From contig NW_025064881.1 in assembly GCF_019112545.1 (NCBI RefSeq), positions 904,591 through 968,590 on the forward strand: DNA of 64,000 nucleotides, read 5' to 3'. Below, in pieces: positions 35,200 through 48,004 of this stretch. The notes beneath the pieces are model-generated. The model was not told the origin of the DNA and did no database searches. It saw only the letters and a list, made by a program, of their open reading frames with translations. The stretch's first letter is position 1, and each line of letters opens with the position of its first letter. Both the position numbers and the translations under genes were made by a program. Origin of the DNA: Guyanagaster necrorhizus. Taxonomy: Eukaryota > Basidiomycota > Agaricomycetes > Agaricales > Physalacriaceae.

Positions 35200-35690
35200 G
35201 GGACGGGACTATACTAGAAAGTCTGTAGTTCTACTAGCCAAATGATAGCCTCACCAAGTTCGACATTCAGTTCTAGTTCTAATATAGTCGTATCTTGTGA
35301 ATGTCGCAAAATAAGCGCGAATCCATCTTCCGAGTAGCGTTCCCCGTCGCACTCAAATCAATAATCGACATCATCTCAGCCAGATTTGATTGAGAACTTG
35401 TCGTATGGAAAGTCTGTACCGTATCTTACTACCATGACAATCATCGAGGGGCGGTATGACAGTAATCCCATGGCCTAAGGCGCTATCGGGTCTTTGGTTT
35501 TTCACGTTCTTACTGGTTAAAACATCTCTGTAGTAAGAGACCTTCTTCGACGGCAACTATATTCATCGAATCTTCCTGTCACAGGTACATTCGCAAGGTA
35601 GTCAATAACTTCATCTTTCTCTATCACTTGCACATTACTGATGAGAAATTATGGAGAGGGACGTTTAGTATTAGGTATACGTTTCTAAAA
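35200..35690. other. Convergent spacer
   Basis: About 490 bases between the 3' ends of two unknown genes. No RNA gene, repeat or coding frame recognised. Confidence 0.4.
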
Positions 35691-37079
35691 CTATTGAACA
35701 TTTGGAGGCCATTGTCGCAGGTTGTCATCATTGTACTCTATGTATGTACCTTGGCCGTTGTAGTCATACACATAATGCCATGCACCGGAGACCCAATACA
35801 GAGTCAGAGTCCTGCCATTGTAAGTGACCTCCTCGGTCTGGACGTCGCTCAGTTCAGAGGTTCCTCCACTGTTATCACTGTGATGGGGTGAGTTCCCTCC
35901 TTGGCTTCCCTGCTGGCTTACTTGTCGACTTGGCACATACGAGTCGCGCATTGCTTCGGAAATCGCAAGAGTGTCTTCGTATATCGCATATATTGTTGTA
36001 TCAACACGCTGAGTCAGGCCAGAATCGGTTTTAATCTGAGCTGCAGTGGCTCTCGCTACGGATTCCTTGGCCTTGAGATATTCAACGAGCCTAACCCAAG
36101 TGTCTTGGTCGTATTTGCTTTTATAGACCTTGGGGCGACTGGGATTATTCTGCCTCGAAATTGCAAGCCTAGTCACGGCACCTTTCTGCAAGTGAATACT
36201 GAATAAACGGGAAGTATAAACTGAGGTGACAATCAACATACGGCCGAGTTGACATCTCCCCTAACAAGGTACAGATTCTTATTCGGATTATTGACATACT
36301 TGCTGATAGTTGTTACTCTAGCCGCAGAGATACCTGGATTGGTACAGTACGGATTTAAACTGTATGATGAGGTCTGCAACTCGGTAAAATGGTCTAAGAA
36401 AAAATATATTTAAGTACAGGGGTCGAGGCACTGCAAATCGGACATACCACAGTGATAGCCCCCTGCGTCCTGATCCTCATACTGTGCCATTTCCTGGTCG
36501 TACTGCACATCTTCTCTCTGCTCAGTAGAACTCGAGTGGTAAGAATAATCCTCTTGCGATGCACTTTTCCCTTTTCTTCTCCCTCCGGAGCTCGATTGAC
36601 TACTATTTTCCGTATCGGATCCTGATTTCGATTTCGTGGAACCCCGCACTCGTTTCTGGGCACCAAGTCAATAGGGTGAGCAAGGAGGATAAACAAGCTC
36701 TCACAAAGAGGTTGGGTGGATAGTGCTTGGTACAATCGCTATGCGAAGCATCTCGTATCGGAACACCGCAGATCGAGACATCGCGTTTCTGGAGTAGGTG
36801 ATACTCTTCGCGGCGAAGCGTAAGGCCATGTATCTGTGTAGAATCTAGACGAAATGTTAAACTGAAACGAGGAGGCTGACCGTTGTTTCTCGTCGTAAGA
36901 CCTAAGTACAATAAATGGGTTTACTCTGCAATCCCAAGCCAGAGAACGGACTTACTGCAGCATCATCTCTACCTAATGGAGGAGCACTGTATACGGCCAG
37001 CGCGTGAAGAGAAAGAAGCACAAAAGGGAGAGATAGCATATCTTCTTACCGGCCAGCGGCAAATGAAGGAAAGACGCAT
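35691..37079 (-). CDS. Hypothetical protein, low-complexity Ser/Gln-rich middle
   Basis: Unknown family. Spliced model: ATG at 37079 (MRLSFHLPLA) joined to GLTTRNNGQPPRFSLTFRLD and RREEYHLLQKRDVSICGVP, then an intron, KRVRGSTKSKSGSDTENSSQ and SASQEDYSYHSSSTEQ, an intron, DHFTELQTSSYSLNPYCTNP and NNPNKNLYLVRGDVNSA, an intron (36184-36245), then a helical part (DQDTWVRLVEYLKAKESV, TIYAIYEDTLAISEAM) and a C-terminal beta-like stretch RTLTLYWVSGAWHYVYDYN. The stop is at 35691. The frame holds across these junctions. The first exon is weakly supported, and the intron between it and the second could hide another exon. Confidence 0.5.
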
Positions 37080-38398
37080 TCGACTTCAAAAAGGAATATA
37101 ATTTATACCCATTGCACGAATAACATGGTCTGTTAGTATATGCTAGGGAATCAACTTGTTCACTAGACAACTCACAGGATAGATTCGCTAACTCATTGCT
37201 ACGAGTATGGATCACGAAGGAACAATTGAGGTTTGACCCTGGGTCCGAGTCAACGCATAAGCAAGTGCAGCGATGACAACCATAACAACTTGACATGCTC
37301 CGTAGGCATGACGAGCTCTCCAACAAGCATTTCAACATCGAAATTTTACCTTGCGGAAAGCTGCGGAAGTATGATCTGTGTATATATTTCCGTGTTTATA
37401 CAAGCAGTCACCGACCGACGGCGTACGTAGCAAAGACAATCTTGAATTTACCCAGCCAAGTGTTAACGCACAATCCAACCAAAAAAGCGGGAGAAGGTTG
37501 CTTACCTACTGGCCTAGTATGCGTGTGTTGGGACAATGTTTCACAACATGTGACCAAAACGGCAACCAAGCGCTCCCACAGCATCAATCCCAGAGCCATT
37601 AACGCAGTTCGTTTCCACTTGATTCAAATCTGCCGAATACAATGCATCACGTCAAGGCTGTGGAAAGGAAAAGGGGGCGCTGGAAACATGAGAGGTAGGT
37701 TGCTTTCTGTATCCTTTCTTGGTAATAAGCGAAGTCTTCAGACGCCATGTTCTCTTCGAATGCGCTCATGCTCCTTGCGATCAATGTCGGGATGATACTA
37801 CACCTACAAGGTCGGTTATGAAAACGTTGGGAATGTCAACAAGCACGTACCGAATCCCAGGTAAATGCAGATCATTGGTAGCGGTAATCAGTTTTGCTCG
37901 CAGAGCGCTGATGCGTTGCCAGACGACTTGAAATTTTCAGGCTGGCGGAACTACAAGCAAAGAGACCTGTGTAACGTTGAAGAATTGCTGAGGAGCAAAA
38001 TGTTGATTTGAATGGAAAGTGATCGGGTGACAGGGGTGTAGGACCATCTCATCTCATCATTACACGGCACGATACCTGTGGACGTCGTGACTGTTGTCGC
38101 CTTGTATGAACAGCACTGCGTTGGCGCCTATATTGCTAGGATTCTCAATAAACTGGCCTTATCACATAGGAAGGTGTATGCACTGAATGTTGCAGAGAGT
38201 ACCCACCTTAGTCCCTCGGAGATGCTGGAATATTGATGGTAGATTCGAATACTGGTGCGGTAGTGTGTTCATCGGCAAATATATTCAAGTGTACAATATT
38301 CCTCCTTATAGTCTTTGCGAATTCTCAAGTAGTTCTACCATCGGCGCGTTAAATACCTTGGCCCAGTCTACGAAAGTGGTAACGCGTGTAAGAAACAT
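37080..38398. other. Gene-poor region with coding-like fragments
   Basis: No complete gene found. Coding-like pieces: minus strand near 37815-37885 (DLHLPGIRYVLVDIPNVFIT), which breaks frame within a few codons, and plus strand 38045-38234 (IPVDVVTVVALYEQHCVGAY, ARILNKLALSHRKVYALNVA), which stops where the dispersed 65-bp repeat copy begins. Looks like remnants of decayed genes. Confidence 0.4.
38219..38283 (+). repeat. Dispersed 65-bp repeat, copy 2
   Basis: Matches 32070-32134; see that entry. Confidence 0.6.
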
Positions 38399-39148
38399 CT
38401 AGTCGTCATCTGACCCTGATTCTGATCCTGATCCAACGTCGTCGTCATCTGCAGAGACATATAGTGAGCAGGTCAAGAACCTTTGGAAGTGAAATGCTCA
38501 CCACTGGCAATATCGTCCTGAGATATGCTCGCTTGTGCTTGAGCCTTTCTAAACAAAGCTCGTACTTCTGTATCTTTGGTCGATACCAGATCGAGCGCCG
38601 TTTCACCAAACTTATCTCGTATACTGGGAGATGTAAGCGAAAGCCGATGAAACGAAGATAACATAACACACGAAGTGTTGGCACCAGCCTCAAGGAGGCT
38701 GTTTACTACATGCTTCCTTAGCTCAGGGTGCTCAAGCTTGACTGCCAGATGCAAGGGTGTCGCCTTCTCGATACGGTTAATGGGGTCAACGTCGCAGTCT
38801 TCATGAGATAGTATATGTTCAAGCACATCTGTGGAACCGTTGGACACGCTTCTCTTTCGTCAGCGGCGCGCAGAAGGGCAGAAGATGAAGACCCTACGCG
38901 AGATGTAGGGCTGGATCTCTAATTAGCATCGATTATTATGCAGATAGCCAGCCGACGCACCAGTATTCCCAAGTCCATCCTGGAAGTTAATGTCGAATCC
39001 GCCCTCGGAGAACACTTCCATCATCAGTTCTTCGTTGTCTGACCTTGCGGCCGCCAAGAGTCGCTCATCTGCGACCAATCATGAACGTAACATGTTATAT
39101 TGGCAAAGGAAACGTACTGTTGCTGGCGCCACCATTCAAATCTGCCAT
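38399..39148 (-). CDS. Small ankyrin-repeat protein, YAR1-like
   Basis: Short ankyrin protein; in yeast Yar1 is a chaperone for ribosomal protein uS3 (Rps3). The start at 39148 (MADLNGGASN) splices to DERLLAAARSDNEELMMEVF and GGFDINFQDGLGNT. After an intron the frame gives PALHLAVSNGSTDVLEHILS, a textbook ankyrin helix pair, and KATPLHLAVKLEHPELRKHV, NSLLEAGA. The last repeat is DKFGETALDLVSTKDTEVRA. The final exon encodes an acidic tail DDDVGSGSESGSDDD before the stop at 38399. About 200 residues with two to three repeats and an acidic end, as in Yar1. It is divergent from the kinase at 39325, with 176 bases between starts. Confidence 0.72.
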
Positions 39149-39324
39149 GGCTTGATGATGTCAATATAGAGTCAATGTAATGTTGAAAGATGGAAAACAA
39201 TCAAGACGGGCGAGCGGACCGCTGGGCCTACTTTGGATCAATTTCTGTGTGAAAATCAATCCCATGAAATTAGTTCAAGATCGATTTGCCTAAATGGGAA
39301 GACCCTGTTCTCCATCCCTCCACC

Positions 39325-40702
39325 ATGTCTTCAAATAGTACGGTCTTAGACGCGTTCGAATTTGAAGACGACTCATCTGAAAGGTACGCACAGTAGATGT
39401 AGACTATTTTCTGCCTGAGGCTTATTTTTTTTCAGTCGTGGGGAGGTTATTGCAGTAGGAGTTGCCTCTACTATACTTCTCACATACGAAAACGGCCAGC
39501 GAGTCGCTGTCAAGTCGGCAACTACCAGCCGTCGGTTCGCAAAGGAGCCTCATGATATTAAAAAAGAATGCCGCATCCTCTCTCAGTTATCTTATGTCAA
39601 TGTAAGTTATCAAGTGACATGTTAGCGCCGCACTCACCGCAAAAATAGATAATCCCAGTGTTATGGTCAAGAGATGATCCACATGAACACATGCTCGAAA
39701 TATGCATGCCTTTCATTCCTTACTCGCTCGAAAATCTTCTTGCTATCCCATCGTTTACTCCTTCTGACATGGGCAGCCAATTTTACACCATAAGCCGCTC
39801 AATAATATTCCAGACCTTATCGGCGCTTGCATACCTTCATTCATCGCCACATAAAATTGCGCACCGTGATATAAAGCCTTCTAATGTCCTCCTGACCGCC
39901 TCGGGGTGCGTCCAGCTAATTGACTTTGGCGTATCGTACGCACCAGATCCACATGCGGAGGATATTTGGCACGAAGAAAAAGACCGAATGTATTTCGAGG
40001 TGTCTACTGGGTATATGTCCTCCTCCAGCCACTGCCTTTCCCTGACTGACATACGAGCTCAACCAGTCCGTATCGCGCACCAGAACTTCTTTTCGGCGCG
40101 AGGACGTATGATCCTTATGCCGCAGACATGTGGAGCCTAGGGTGTACTTTTGCCGAGTTTTTCACACAACTTCTTCCCGAAGAGAACGACGACGAGTACG
40201 ACTATCCCCCCGAACTATGTGACACGAACTCTACGTTCGTCCGGAAATCCCTTTTCGACGGAACAAGAGGCGAGATCGGCTTGGCATGGAGTATCTTCAA
40301 AATTATGGGTACTCCCACTGAAGATTCATGGCCTGTAGGTCATCCTTCCCAACATTATCTGCTACCCCTCGATAACGATGGTCGGATCCGGTCTAGACGT
40401 TCAACCAGCTTCCAGATGCTTCGCGTGTGCAATTCACGGTCGTGCCTCCGGTACCTCTAGACAGCGTTTTACCACATCTTCCTCATGATCAGACTCCGTA
40501 TGAACTCAATCTCTTGCAGTCATTCCTCATATATCCCCCCTCCGCAAGAATCACTGCCATAGACGCTATCGCCCATGCCTGCTTTACGGATAGCGTACTA
40601 ATACCGCCAGAAATACAACAAGCCGGCACTAATTGCGTGCATCAAACGAAGGACGGGAAGACGATTGGGGGAATGCTGGAAGAAGTATTCACCAATAGTT
40701 GA
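39325..40702 (+). CDS. CDK-like protein kinase, CDK-activating kinase (Csk1/Cak1) type
   Basis: Ser/Thr kinase of the CMGC group. The start at 39325 ([16 protein letters not shown]) is in a good context (CACCATG). Kinase features: VAVKSATTS (ATP-binding Lys), [21 protein letters not shown] (catalytic loop, near 39860), IDFGVSY (Mg loop), then after an intron [25 protein letters not shown] and [18 protein letters not shown], typical of CDKs. No PSTAIRE-type cyclin helix is evident; the equivalent region reads [16 protein letters not shown]. The activation segment lacks an obvious CDK-type phospho-Thr box, as in fungal single-subunit CAKs. The C-lobe ends at the stop 40700. CAK assignment is by resemblance; other CMGC kinases are possible. 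Confidence 0.75.
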
Positions 40703-40853
40703 CATCGGCTTCCCCAGACCTCCTACTACCGCCAGTTATGACCTTTCACGAATATTCATCCAAGAACATTAGATGTGTCAATGTATATTATGGCGTCTAG
40801 TTGAATGATGTTTGTATCCGTACTATTACATTATGCAAAGGAGTGTGTAATAA

Positions 40854-43800
40854 TTAAGACCATGGATTTGAGCTGTAGTCCGTCCCGCCCGTGTTCTTTC
40901 TCCTTCCTACATGGGTGGGTATACTCCAGGGGTCACCGACGTCGGCAGGAGATGCCGTAGTTATAGATCCGTCCACATCACCGAAAGATAGCGCCCCCGC
41001 ATCAGGTGGCGTAGCCAGTGATGACGCAAATGGATTCTGACTGAGCGACGCAGCCGAAGTTGAATAGGTAGGAAGAGTATAGCTGTAGTTGTTGAATGAA
41101 GATAGTGTTGTAGTACGTGACGGAGGGCCTGACCAGCTATCATTAACACCGAATGACGACGGAGGTGGAGATTGCGAGTATGAAGGTGGACTGAACGGCA
41201 GTGAAGCATGTGGTGATCTGGAAGGCTCATCTTCGACATCTGAGTCATTCGCATCGTTAAATGACATGGATCGGGAGAATACAGAGCTCATCTCGTCCTT
41301 TTGCGGTGGAGAAGGGCTACGCGACGTGCTTGGACCTGGAGTAAGGGAAGGCCATCTTTTGGCCTGAGGCATGGATTCGGTGCGGTTAGTTGGCGGTGGA
41401 ATGGGTGGTGCGGCGATCGGTGCAGATGACACTGCCTGTTCAGGATGTTCGGAGCTTTCTATCATCTCTTTGATGGCGGCAAAATCGAATCCAGCATGAA
41501 TAGGAATGTCCGGTCCGGGGGATGCTGTGTCTCTTTGAGGCGTTGAAGGGGGCGACGCTACGGGTGTGGAAGAATCTATTCGCGGTGGGAGGTCATTGTC
41601 AACGGAACCTGCAGGCATTGATGCTGGTCCCGATGGTTTCCTCGAATATGACGAAGGTCCACCCGGCGGTCTTGATACATGTTGGAGTTTTGAAGTTTTT
41701 GACTTCCTCGAAAACCATCCCTTCTTCTTCGACGTATCCTCTTCCCGTACAACTACCCGATCTTCAGTGAATTCGGGTTCCTATGGCAGGAGCAGGTCAC
41801 ATTTGAGCAACAAGACAGGAATTAAGCAACGGATCACGTACCTCAGGCTCATCGAAATAATCTGCCGATACCGGGAAACCCAACTGATCCAAAATCAAAG
41901 GCATAAAAGTTCTGTAACTCATATGCCCTGAAATTTTGTCGGTCACATCCACATTCTCCAACCCTGGGACACCATCTACAGGTCTCAGTCCGGCAACCGT
42001 TCCGACTCCCCCACTCGTAGCTCGAAAGAGATAGTTGAGCACCCAATCGTTCCGTGCGAAAGCGTTGACGTATCGGCCTGACACTACCGACCTCGTCTCA
42101 CACCAAGTCTTAGATGATGCGGTGACCGTTGTTCCGAGAATGAAGACATCCTGGACGATGCCAAACGCCTTCTGTTTGACCAGTTCAACAAGGGCATAGA
42201 ATATGACGCGAGCGCCAAGAGAGTAACCGATGAGAGTCATGGGGCGAACACCTAGATGTCGCTGCATCAAAACATCTGCTAGGACACTGCCAGCTGCCTT
42301 GGCTCTGTCAAGGGCATTATTCCAGGGATTATCGATGAGATAGCCGAGCTTGGTGAGAACTAATGTGCCTTTAGAAATCGAACAAGAAGTAATCCAAGAG
42401 ACACACTGATTGGCCATTGAAGGGCACTCATTAAGGCGGTCATGACGGTTGCCTGTAACACCGTTGCTCCGATTTGGCTGAGAACTTCGCCTGTAAGGAT
42501 CTTCAAAGCGCTTCCAGTCTCTCGAATCATTTCAGGTTCCCAGAGAACACTGAAGACATCGCCAACAATGGGATCCAACACACTGAAAGGTAGTCGAGGG
42601 TCATCTAGGGCGCCGTTCAAAAATCTAATATCGATAAGAACACAATTGATAACATAGAAGACTTCACCAACCCTGGAACTGTGATGATGCAGTTCACCCG
42701 CTTGTTATTATGCAAAGGAAGCAGATCGAACGTTCGAACTTGTTGTGTCCGGTTAATCATCCCTCGAACGGCAATGCCACTGCCCGTTAGTACACCACCA
42801 GTCGTGATAACGGCTGCACCTCCGGCCCCGGCAAGAAAACCTGTTGTCCCTGTTATCCCAATGGTACTGAACGCTGCACCTAGACCCACTCCTATGACTG
42901 GAGCCAAAAGCCCTGCAGATAGACCAATGACTAGTCCACCTCCCAGCGTAGCAAGACCCAGCATCATGTACCGCTTCTTTCTATTAGCCTTTCTGCGGCT
43001 GTCAATGATATCCTCATTTTCCATTCTCTCCACGTCCTCTTGGATTTCCAACGCCTCAGTCACACGACTCTCGAACTTGACAACATCCAGCCATCCGAGA
43101 CCAAGCTTAAGTGCAACATTTTCGAGGAGAACGCGTGAACGAGCATCATAAACGCTATCGGCGATGAGGATCAGAAACAGATCGCATAGGACCGTCCATC
43201 GAATGTCGAGAGTGACCCTTTCGTCAGCCGAGGAGAGGGTGGTGGATACACCGGGTATTGCAATTGTGGAGGTATCTTCAAGGACTTTGGCGGTCGTCTG
43301 AAAAGTAGGCTTAGTAGAAGCGGACGGTGTGAGAGGAGGGTCGTCATGGGTATCAGGATGGTCTTCGGGCTCTTCCTCGTGAGACGCCCGCCGACGAGCT
43401 GCGTCAGGATCGTACTCTGGATTAGCGACGGTATGCGTTGTCATGAGAGCCGGGACGAGATCCATAGGTAGTACGCCATGTTCGCCGAGACTCTCAATCA
43501 TCTTTTGCTCTGTGCATGCTCGCTTAGCTGAGAAAGAGTCCTAGGAAAAGAATGGCTGTTTACCTTGAGTCTCAAGCTCCATATGATAATATAACCGACC
43601 CATTATTTTCATCGCCCAGAGCTCCATGTTTGCTACCGCCGCCTTGAGCTCCTTGCGTCGTACCACCTTCATCGCCTGGGCCATTTCACGGCTCGTCAGT
43701 GAGCAGAGTCCAACGTACGCTATACGTTGTGCTTCCGTGAGCAGATTCTTGGTCGCTTGCATCTGGCTGAGCGGGGTCATAGCCTTGTCTTCATCGAACA

Positions 43801-44104
43801 GGTACCGGGTCCGTAGGTGCACGTCGTCATTATCATCCTCCTCCCTTACCCGTAATCTCGTGTATTCGCTTTCATTGTGGTCTATCTTCGACCGCCATTC
43901 GTTCCCGAGGTCATCTACGTCAATGTTGCCGATGGCATTGGCGGCGTTGGTGCCCTTGACTGAGGGTACATAGTGGTATCGCTTTTGGTCTTCTTCATCA
44001 AGCCCGCCCTTGAGCTCGTCCTCCCGGATAACAGGCATATCCTGCCATCCCTCGTCGTCATCGTCGAAAACATTAACAGGTGCAGGGGCCGTCGTCACTG
44101 GCAT
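40854..44104 (-). CDS. DUF726 / TMCO4-type membrane protein with lipase-like fold
   Basis: Member of the DUF726 (Pfam PF05277) family, whose members include human TMCO4 and yeast Mil1, an AP-1-interacting protein. The start at 44104 (MPVTTAPAPVNVFDDDDEGW) opens an acidic N-region. Then follow a Gly/Ala-rich hydrophobic stretch with Gly zippers (GLATLGGGLVIGLSAGLLAP and AAFSTIGITGTTGFLAGAGG, about 42820-42950), WEPEMIRETGSALKILTGEV, and the alpha/beta hydrolase nucleophile elbow LIGYSLGARV (near 42225). VSGRYVNAFARNDWVLNYLF and a His-containing ISGHMSY follow. A long Pro/Ser-rich disordered tail (41750-40854) ends NPWS. About four introns. Whether it is a working lipase is unknown; the Ser elbow is intact. 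Confidence 0.88.
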
Positions 44105-45020
44105 AATGAAAGAGCAGAATCAGACACATGCCAAATTCAGCGAGGTCGTCATTTATCGCCTTACTTTTTTCGTCCTCGCCATCGCGTGCTGCTTTTATGG
44201 ATTTCATGCCCTGGCGCCGACACAACAGCATAGTCGTGGAATAATATACTGGACACCTCTCAAGCGATGATAGTGAGTCTCGAATCGGAAGAGGTGCGTA
44301 TCGAAGGCCTCGAGAGTGATTATATGCTACAGTACGTGCACAATCCTCACGCAGAACGTGAAGATAGTGAGAGAGCAAAACGACTCTCAGCGGCAACGAT
44401 GGTGATGAAAACTTCAGTGTTCTTCGTGCAGTCCGTAATGTCTTTAACGACGAAGGAGTGTCGCGAATGGAAGATGACGAAGGCGTTTACGGAGCCCGTT
44501 CGTTCCATCTGTTTCCTCTCCTTGCACTATCCGCTGACACCTTGTAGGATATCTATGAAGCAGACACGCAAACGGTGTATGCTTCCACCTGATTGTCCAA
44601 AGACAAGCCTATCGTATTGTCAAATATAGACACCACGATGTTACGGAAAGGTAAATCTCAGCATAGAATATCCGTGTATACGCCGAGGCGCATTTATACC
44701 ATCTCGCCACCAGAACACAATATTATTGCGGGCAAAAGGTTTCCCCAAAGTCTCGAAAAGTCTTGAGACACATAGCAAGTACGCTGGTCTTTCCTCATGA
44801 GCAATGCACTTTACTGGCATTATCCAAAGTTGGGGGTTTAACTGAATTACTACTACATGCGGTGGCTTTGCTCTGTTTCTGAAAAAACTATCAGCTAATT
44901 CATCGCGTGTTCCTTCTCATATCAATTCCCGTGGAAAACTGCTTGCGAATATGCCATTGTACCAAAGTATGAAAATAAGGAGACTCTTCTGGTCCTTACA
45001 ATGCAACTTTGTGGCCGCCC
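44105..45020. other. Spacer with weak coding signal on plus strand
   Basis: A short plus-strand frame from 44106 (MKEQNQTHAKFSEVV, then a hydrophobic LTFFVLAIACCFYGF) and a second coding-like piece near 44408-44545 (VLRAVRNVFNDEGVSRMEDD) could be exons of a small divergent membrane-protein gene, but I could not join them in one frame. 44640-45020 shows nothing. Confidence 0.3.
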
Positions 45021-47743
45021 TCACCCCGGACGGACAGCTGCGCTTTTCCCCCGTATAATTCTTTTAATTTCACTATTCAAGCTCTCCATTGTTGGCCTAT
45101 CACCTGGTTCATGAGACCAGCACCGCATCACCACGGCCCACAATTCATCTGAGATTTCTGGCGGCCGGCTAGGACGTTGCTTTCGACGCACTATCCGATT
45201 CACAAAAGCGAAATCATTCGGAATGTTGGGTAGAGGGGGCAGTCCTGTGTACAGCTAATTCTTTCGTCAGTGTTTATGACGGGCTGCACCACAACGTACT
45301 TGGCATATGAGCATAGCAAATGAATATACGTCGCTCTCAGGTGTTGGGCGGGCGCTTGCTAGATGAAAATCCTCGGGAATCAGCCGTTCTGGCGCCATCC
45401 ATCTGGTAGTGCCAACAGCTGAACCGTGGTCTTCTACTCGGAGTAAGCACCGATCAATATAGTTGTTGTCTAGTCTTACCTCCACTATAGCAATAGTATT
45501 CGTTATCAATGAACGAGGAAATCCCGAAGTCCGCAAGGCGAGCCTTTTTCTTCGCATCAACAAGTATGTTTTCCTACTTAATTTGATCAGTCAGAACTCG
45601 AAAAAGAGTTTATAACCAACAGCTTTAATGTCTCCGTGTGCGACACCATGCGCATGTATCCAAGTAATTGCACTCGCTACTTGGGATACCTGAAAACGGA
45701 TGTCACCAAATCAGCGAGGAACTTAGGTTACGACTCAGCAACTGAGGATTCACCAGCAGGGCTTTCCCGTGGGTATCTATAGACTCTTCTGAAATGTATT
45801 TCAAAAGAGTACCGTGAGGCATCCACTCGCTGACAAGCCAAATTTCAGATGCCCCCAATGGAGACGATCCACCTGACTGCGAGTCAAGCATTTGTTGCGC
45901 CCATTCCGGCTTGGTCTTAATATCAACTGCACCAAAGAACGGAACGATGTAATCTGATCCAGTACGCCACATTTCGCGCCAGGTCCACGTTTCGAACGCA
46001 AATTTCTTATCCAGGTGAGACTCATATAGGAAGATAGCATCAACAATCACTAACCTCGTCCCAACGAGACTGGAATTTCTTGACAGTCACCGTCTTGGTC
46101 TCACCATAAATCCGACACGTCCCTCGGTAAATAACGGCAGAACCACCCTCAGAGATTGGTGATGGAATGATATCTTTGATGGCCTCGGGGCGTATCAAGA
46201 GCTCATTTACGAGCTGATCTGTTCCTCCGAATTTGGTCAGTGCAATTTCGATCAACTTCCGACTGTCATCGTAGGACACATTATTCCAATGGCTGAGCTG
46301 TGTAGCTTCAAGTCACATAGCACACAAGTCTAGGAAAGGAGAACATACCCGAAGCAAGCTGACCGCTGCCCTCGACTTATGTCCTGGAGATACGGTGGCC
46401 ATTTCGTCGGAAGAGCAGAAACGCTGTGCACTCTGGAGAACGCTACTTGCCCATGCGCGTCTGTCATCACCGAGTAATTGGAAATAGGCAATTACAATTC
46501 CGAAAGACTTCACCTTTTGAGCTTCCCTTGCCAATCATCTCGCATGCTGTTTTCAGAATTACATGATTGATCTGCTAAGAGATGGATTTTGTCCCATATT
46601 ATCTGCTCGAATATGATCCAACGTAGGGTTTCCCAAGTCGCCCACGTTTCAAAGCTTTTATATGCTGATTCAATTCGGGTAAAGATGTTGTGCTTCTCGT
46701 CAACGAATCTGCCTTCTTTTGCGCTTTCAACTGAAGGATCTAATGCAGCGCCGATCTCTACGAGACGGGCTTTAGAACTTGAAGAGATAAGAGGTGACTG
46801 TACAGAATATACATAAGCATCCTACGAAATCCTGACATTGATTACGCACGTCCATGTTTTTCAGGTTAAGAACGGCATTTCTCGTATGTTTCTCTTCTCC
46901 TTCCTGAAGGCCAGCCTGGAGGACCACTTGTGCAAGAGAAAGTACATCACCTGCCCACCGTTCACTGAAGCCGCGATTAGCGCGCATACCAAAGTGCTGG
47001 AAGAAAGTAGAAGCTTACTCTTTTTCTTTCGTCCTGCTCAGTGCCGATATCGTATTCCAAATTATTGGTTCAGATGAAAGCCACCAAAGCGGACCTTTAT
47101 CTGCAGCACTCGTGCAGATTTTCTGCGTCTGTTCCAATGCCTTTGATATGCTTTTGAATGTATTCCAATTTGGCATCTTAGCATCACCAAGGTTTTTTGC
47201 CGCCTGGTTGAGTTGGCGGGAGTATCTATAGTATGCCTTCGTCATTTGACTCTAGCACAAATTATGTAACTCAGAAGTGGTCAGGCCTGGTATTTGGTAT
47301 GTATACAACGTACCTGTCCAAGCTGCAGACATTCTATCACGTTCAAAAGGGTCCCGAGCTCTGTCTCCGCGTGTCGGATACGGGATATTATTTTATTTTC
47401 TGCGTCGATCCTTCCTTGCGGTTTATTGCTGACATTGGGTACACGTAGTTCACGTGTTATTGATGAAACCTTTTGCGTATTATCTAAGGGAGATTTGGGT
47501 TTCGCCGCCCAATCTGTATGAGGTCCTCTTGTCTTATACACAGACTTGTTCAATCTATCTTCCAGCCGTTGTAGTAACTGGTTAGCAAAATCCTAGTGTA
47601 TCCAACATTGAGAGATGATAGCACTTAGATGGATGAACTGGTGGTACTTGACCGAATACGAAGACGTCTGAATTGGGAGCTTCGAGTCTGGCTTTCATGC
47701 TCTTGAGCCGCTCTCGAGCATGGCGTTCTCTAGCATCATACAT
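45021..47743 (-). CDS. TKL-type protein kinase with helical N-terminal region
   Basis: Protein kinase of the tyrosine-kinase-like group expanded in Agaricomycetes. The start at 47743 (MYDARERHARERLKSMKARL) leads through several exons of mainly helical sequence (FANQLLQRLEDRLNKSVYK, RIDAENKIISRIRHAETELG, YRYSRQLNQAAKNLGDA). Kinase domain: Gly loop ISEGGSAVIYRG (near 46150), ATP-binding Lys in VTVKKFQ, EWMPHGTLLKYI hinge, catalytic loop HGDIKA (near 45625), ADFGISSF (near 45530), GTTRWMAPERL and ESDVYSFAMLI, then DELWAVVMRCWSHEPGDRPT near the C-terminus, stop at 45021. Catalytic Lys and both Asp residues are present, so it is probably active. The N-terminal exon chain is less certain, and the upstream half could in principle be a separate gene. 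Confidence 0.75.
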
Positions 47744-48004
47744 CGAGCTTCGGCGATGACAAGAATGGATGTTGGTGTTTGGAGGTAAGGGGAAGCCTAA
47801 GGGAGGGTGTATATGACAAAAGAACAGGTGTAGCTCCAGCAAGGCTGTAGGGCAGGCTTGTTGGATCAGATGATGACTTATAAAGACGTGCCCATTAGAA
47901 CATCAATCAATCAATTATGGTCGTTTATTTTTGTAGCTGTGTCAACGGGAAAGAAGCCAAAAAAACCCGACTGCGAGCAACGAGCGCCTATTTCACAATT
48001 CGAT

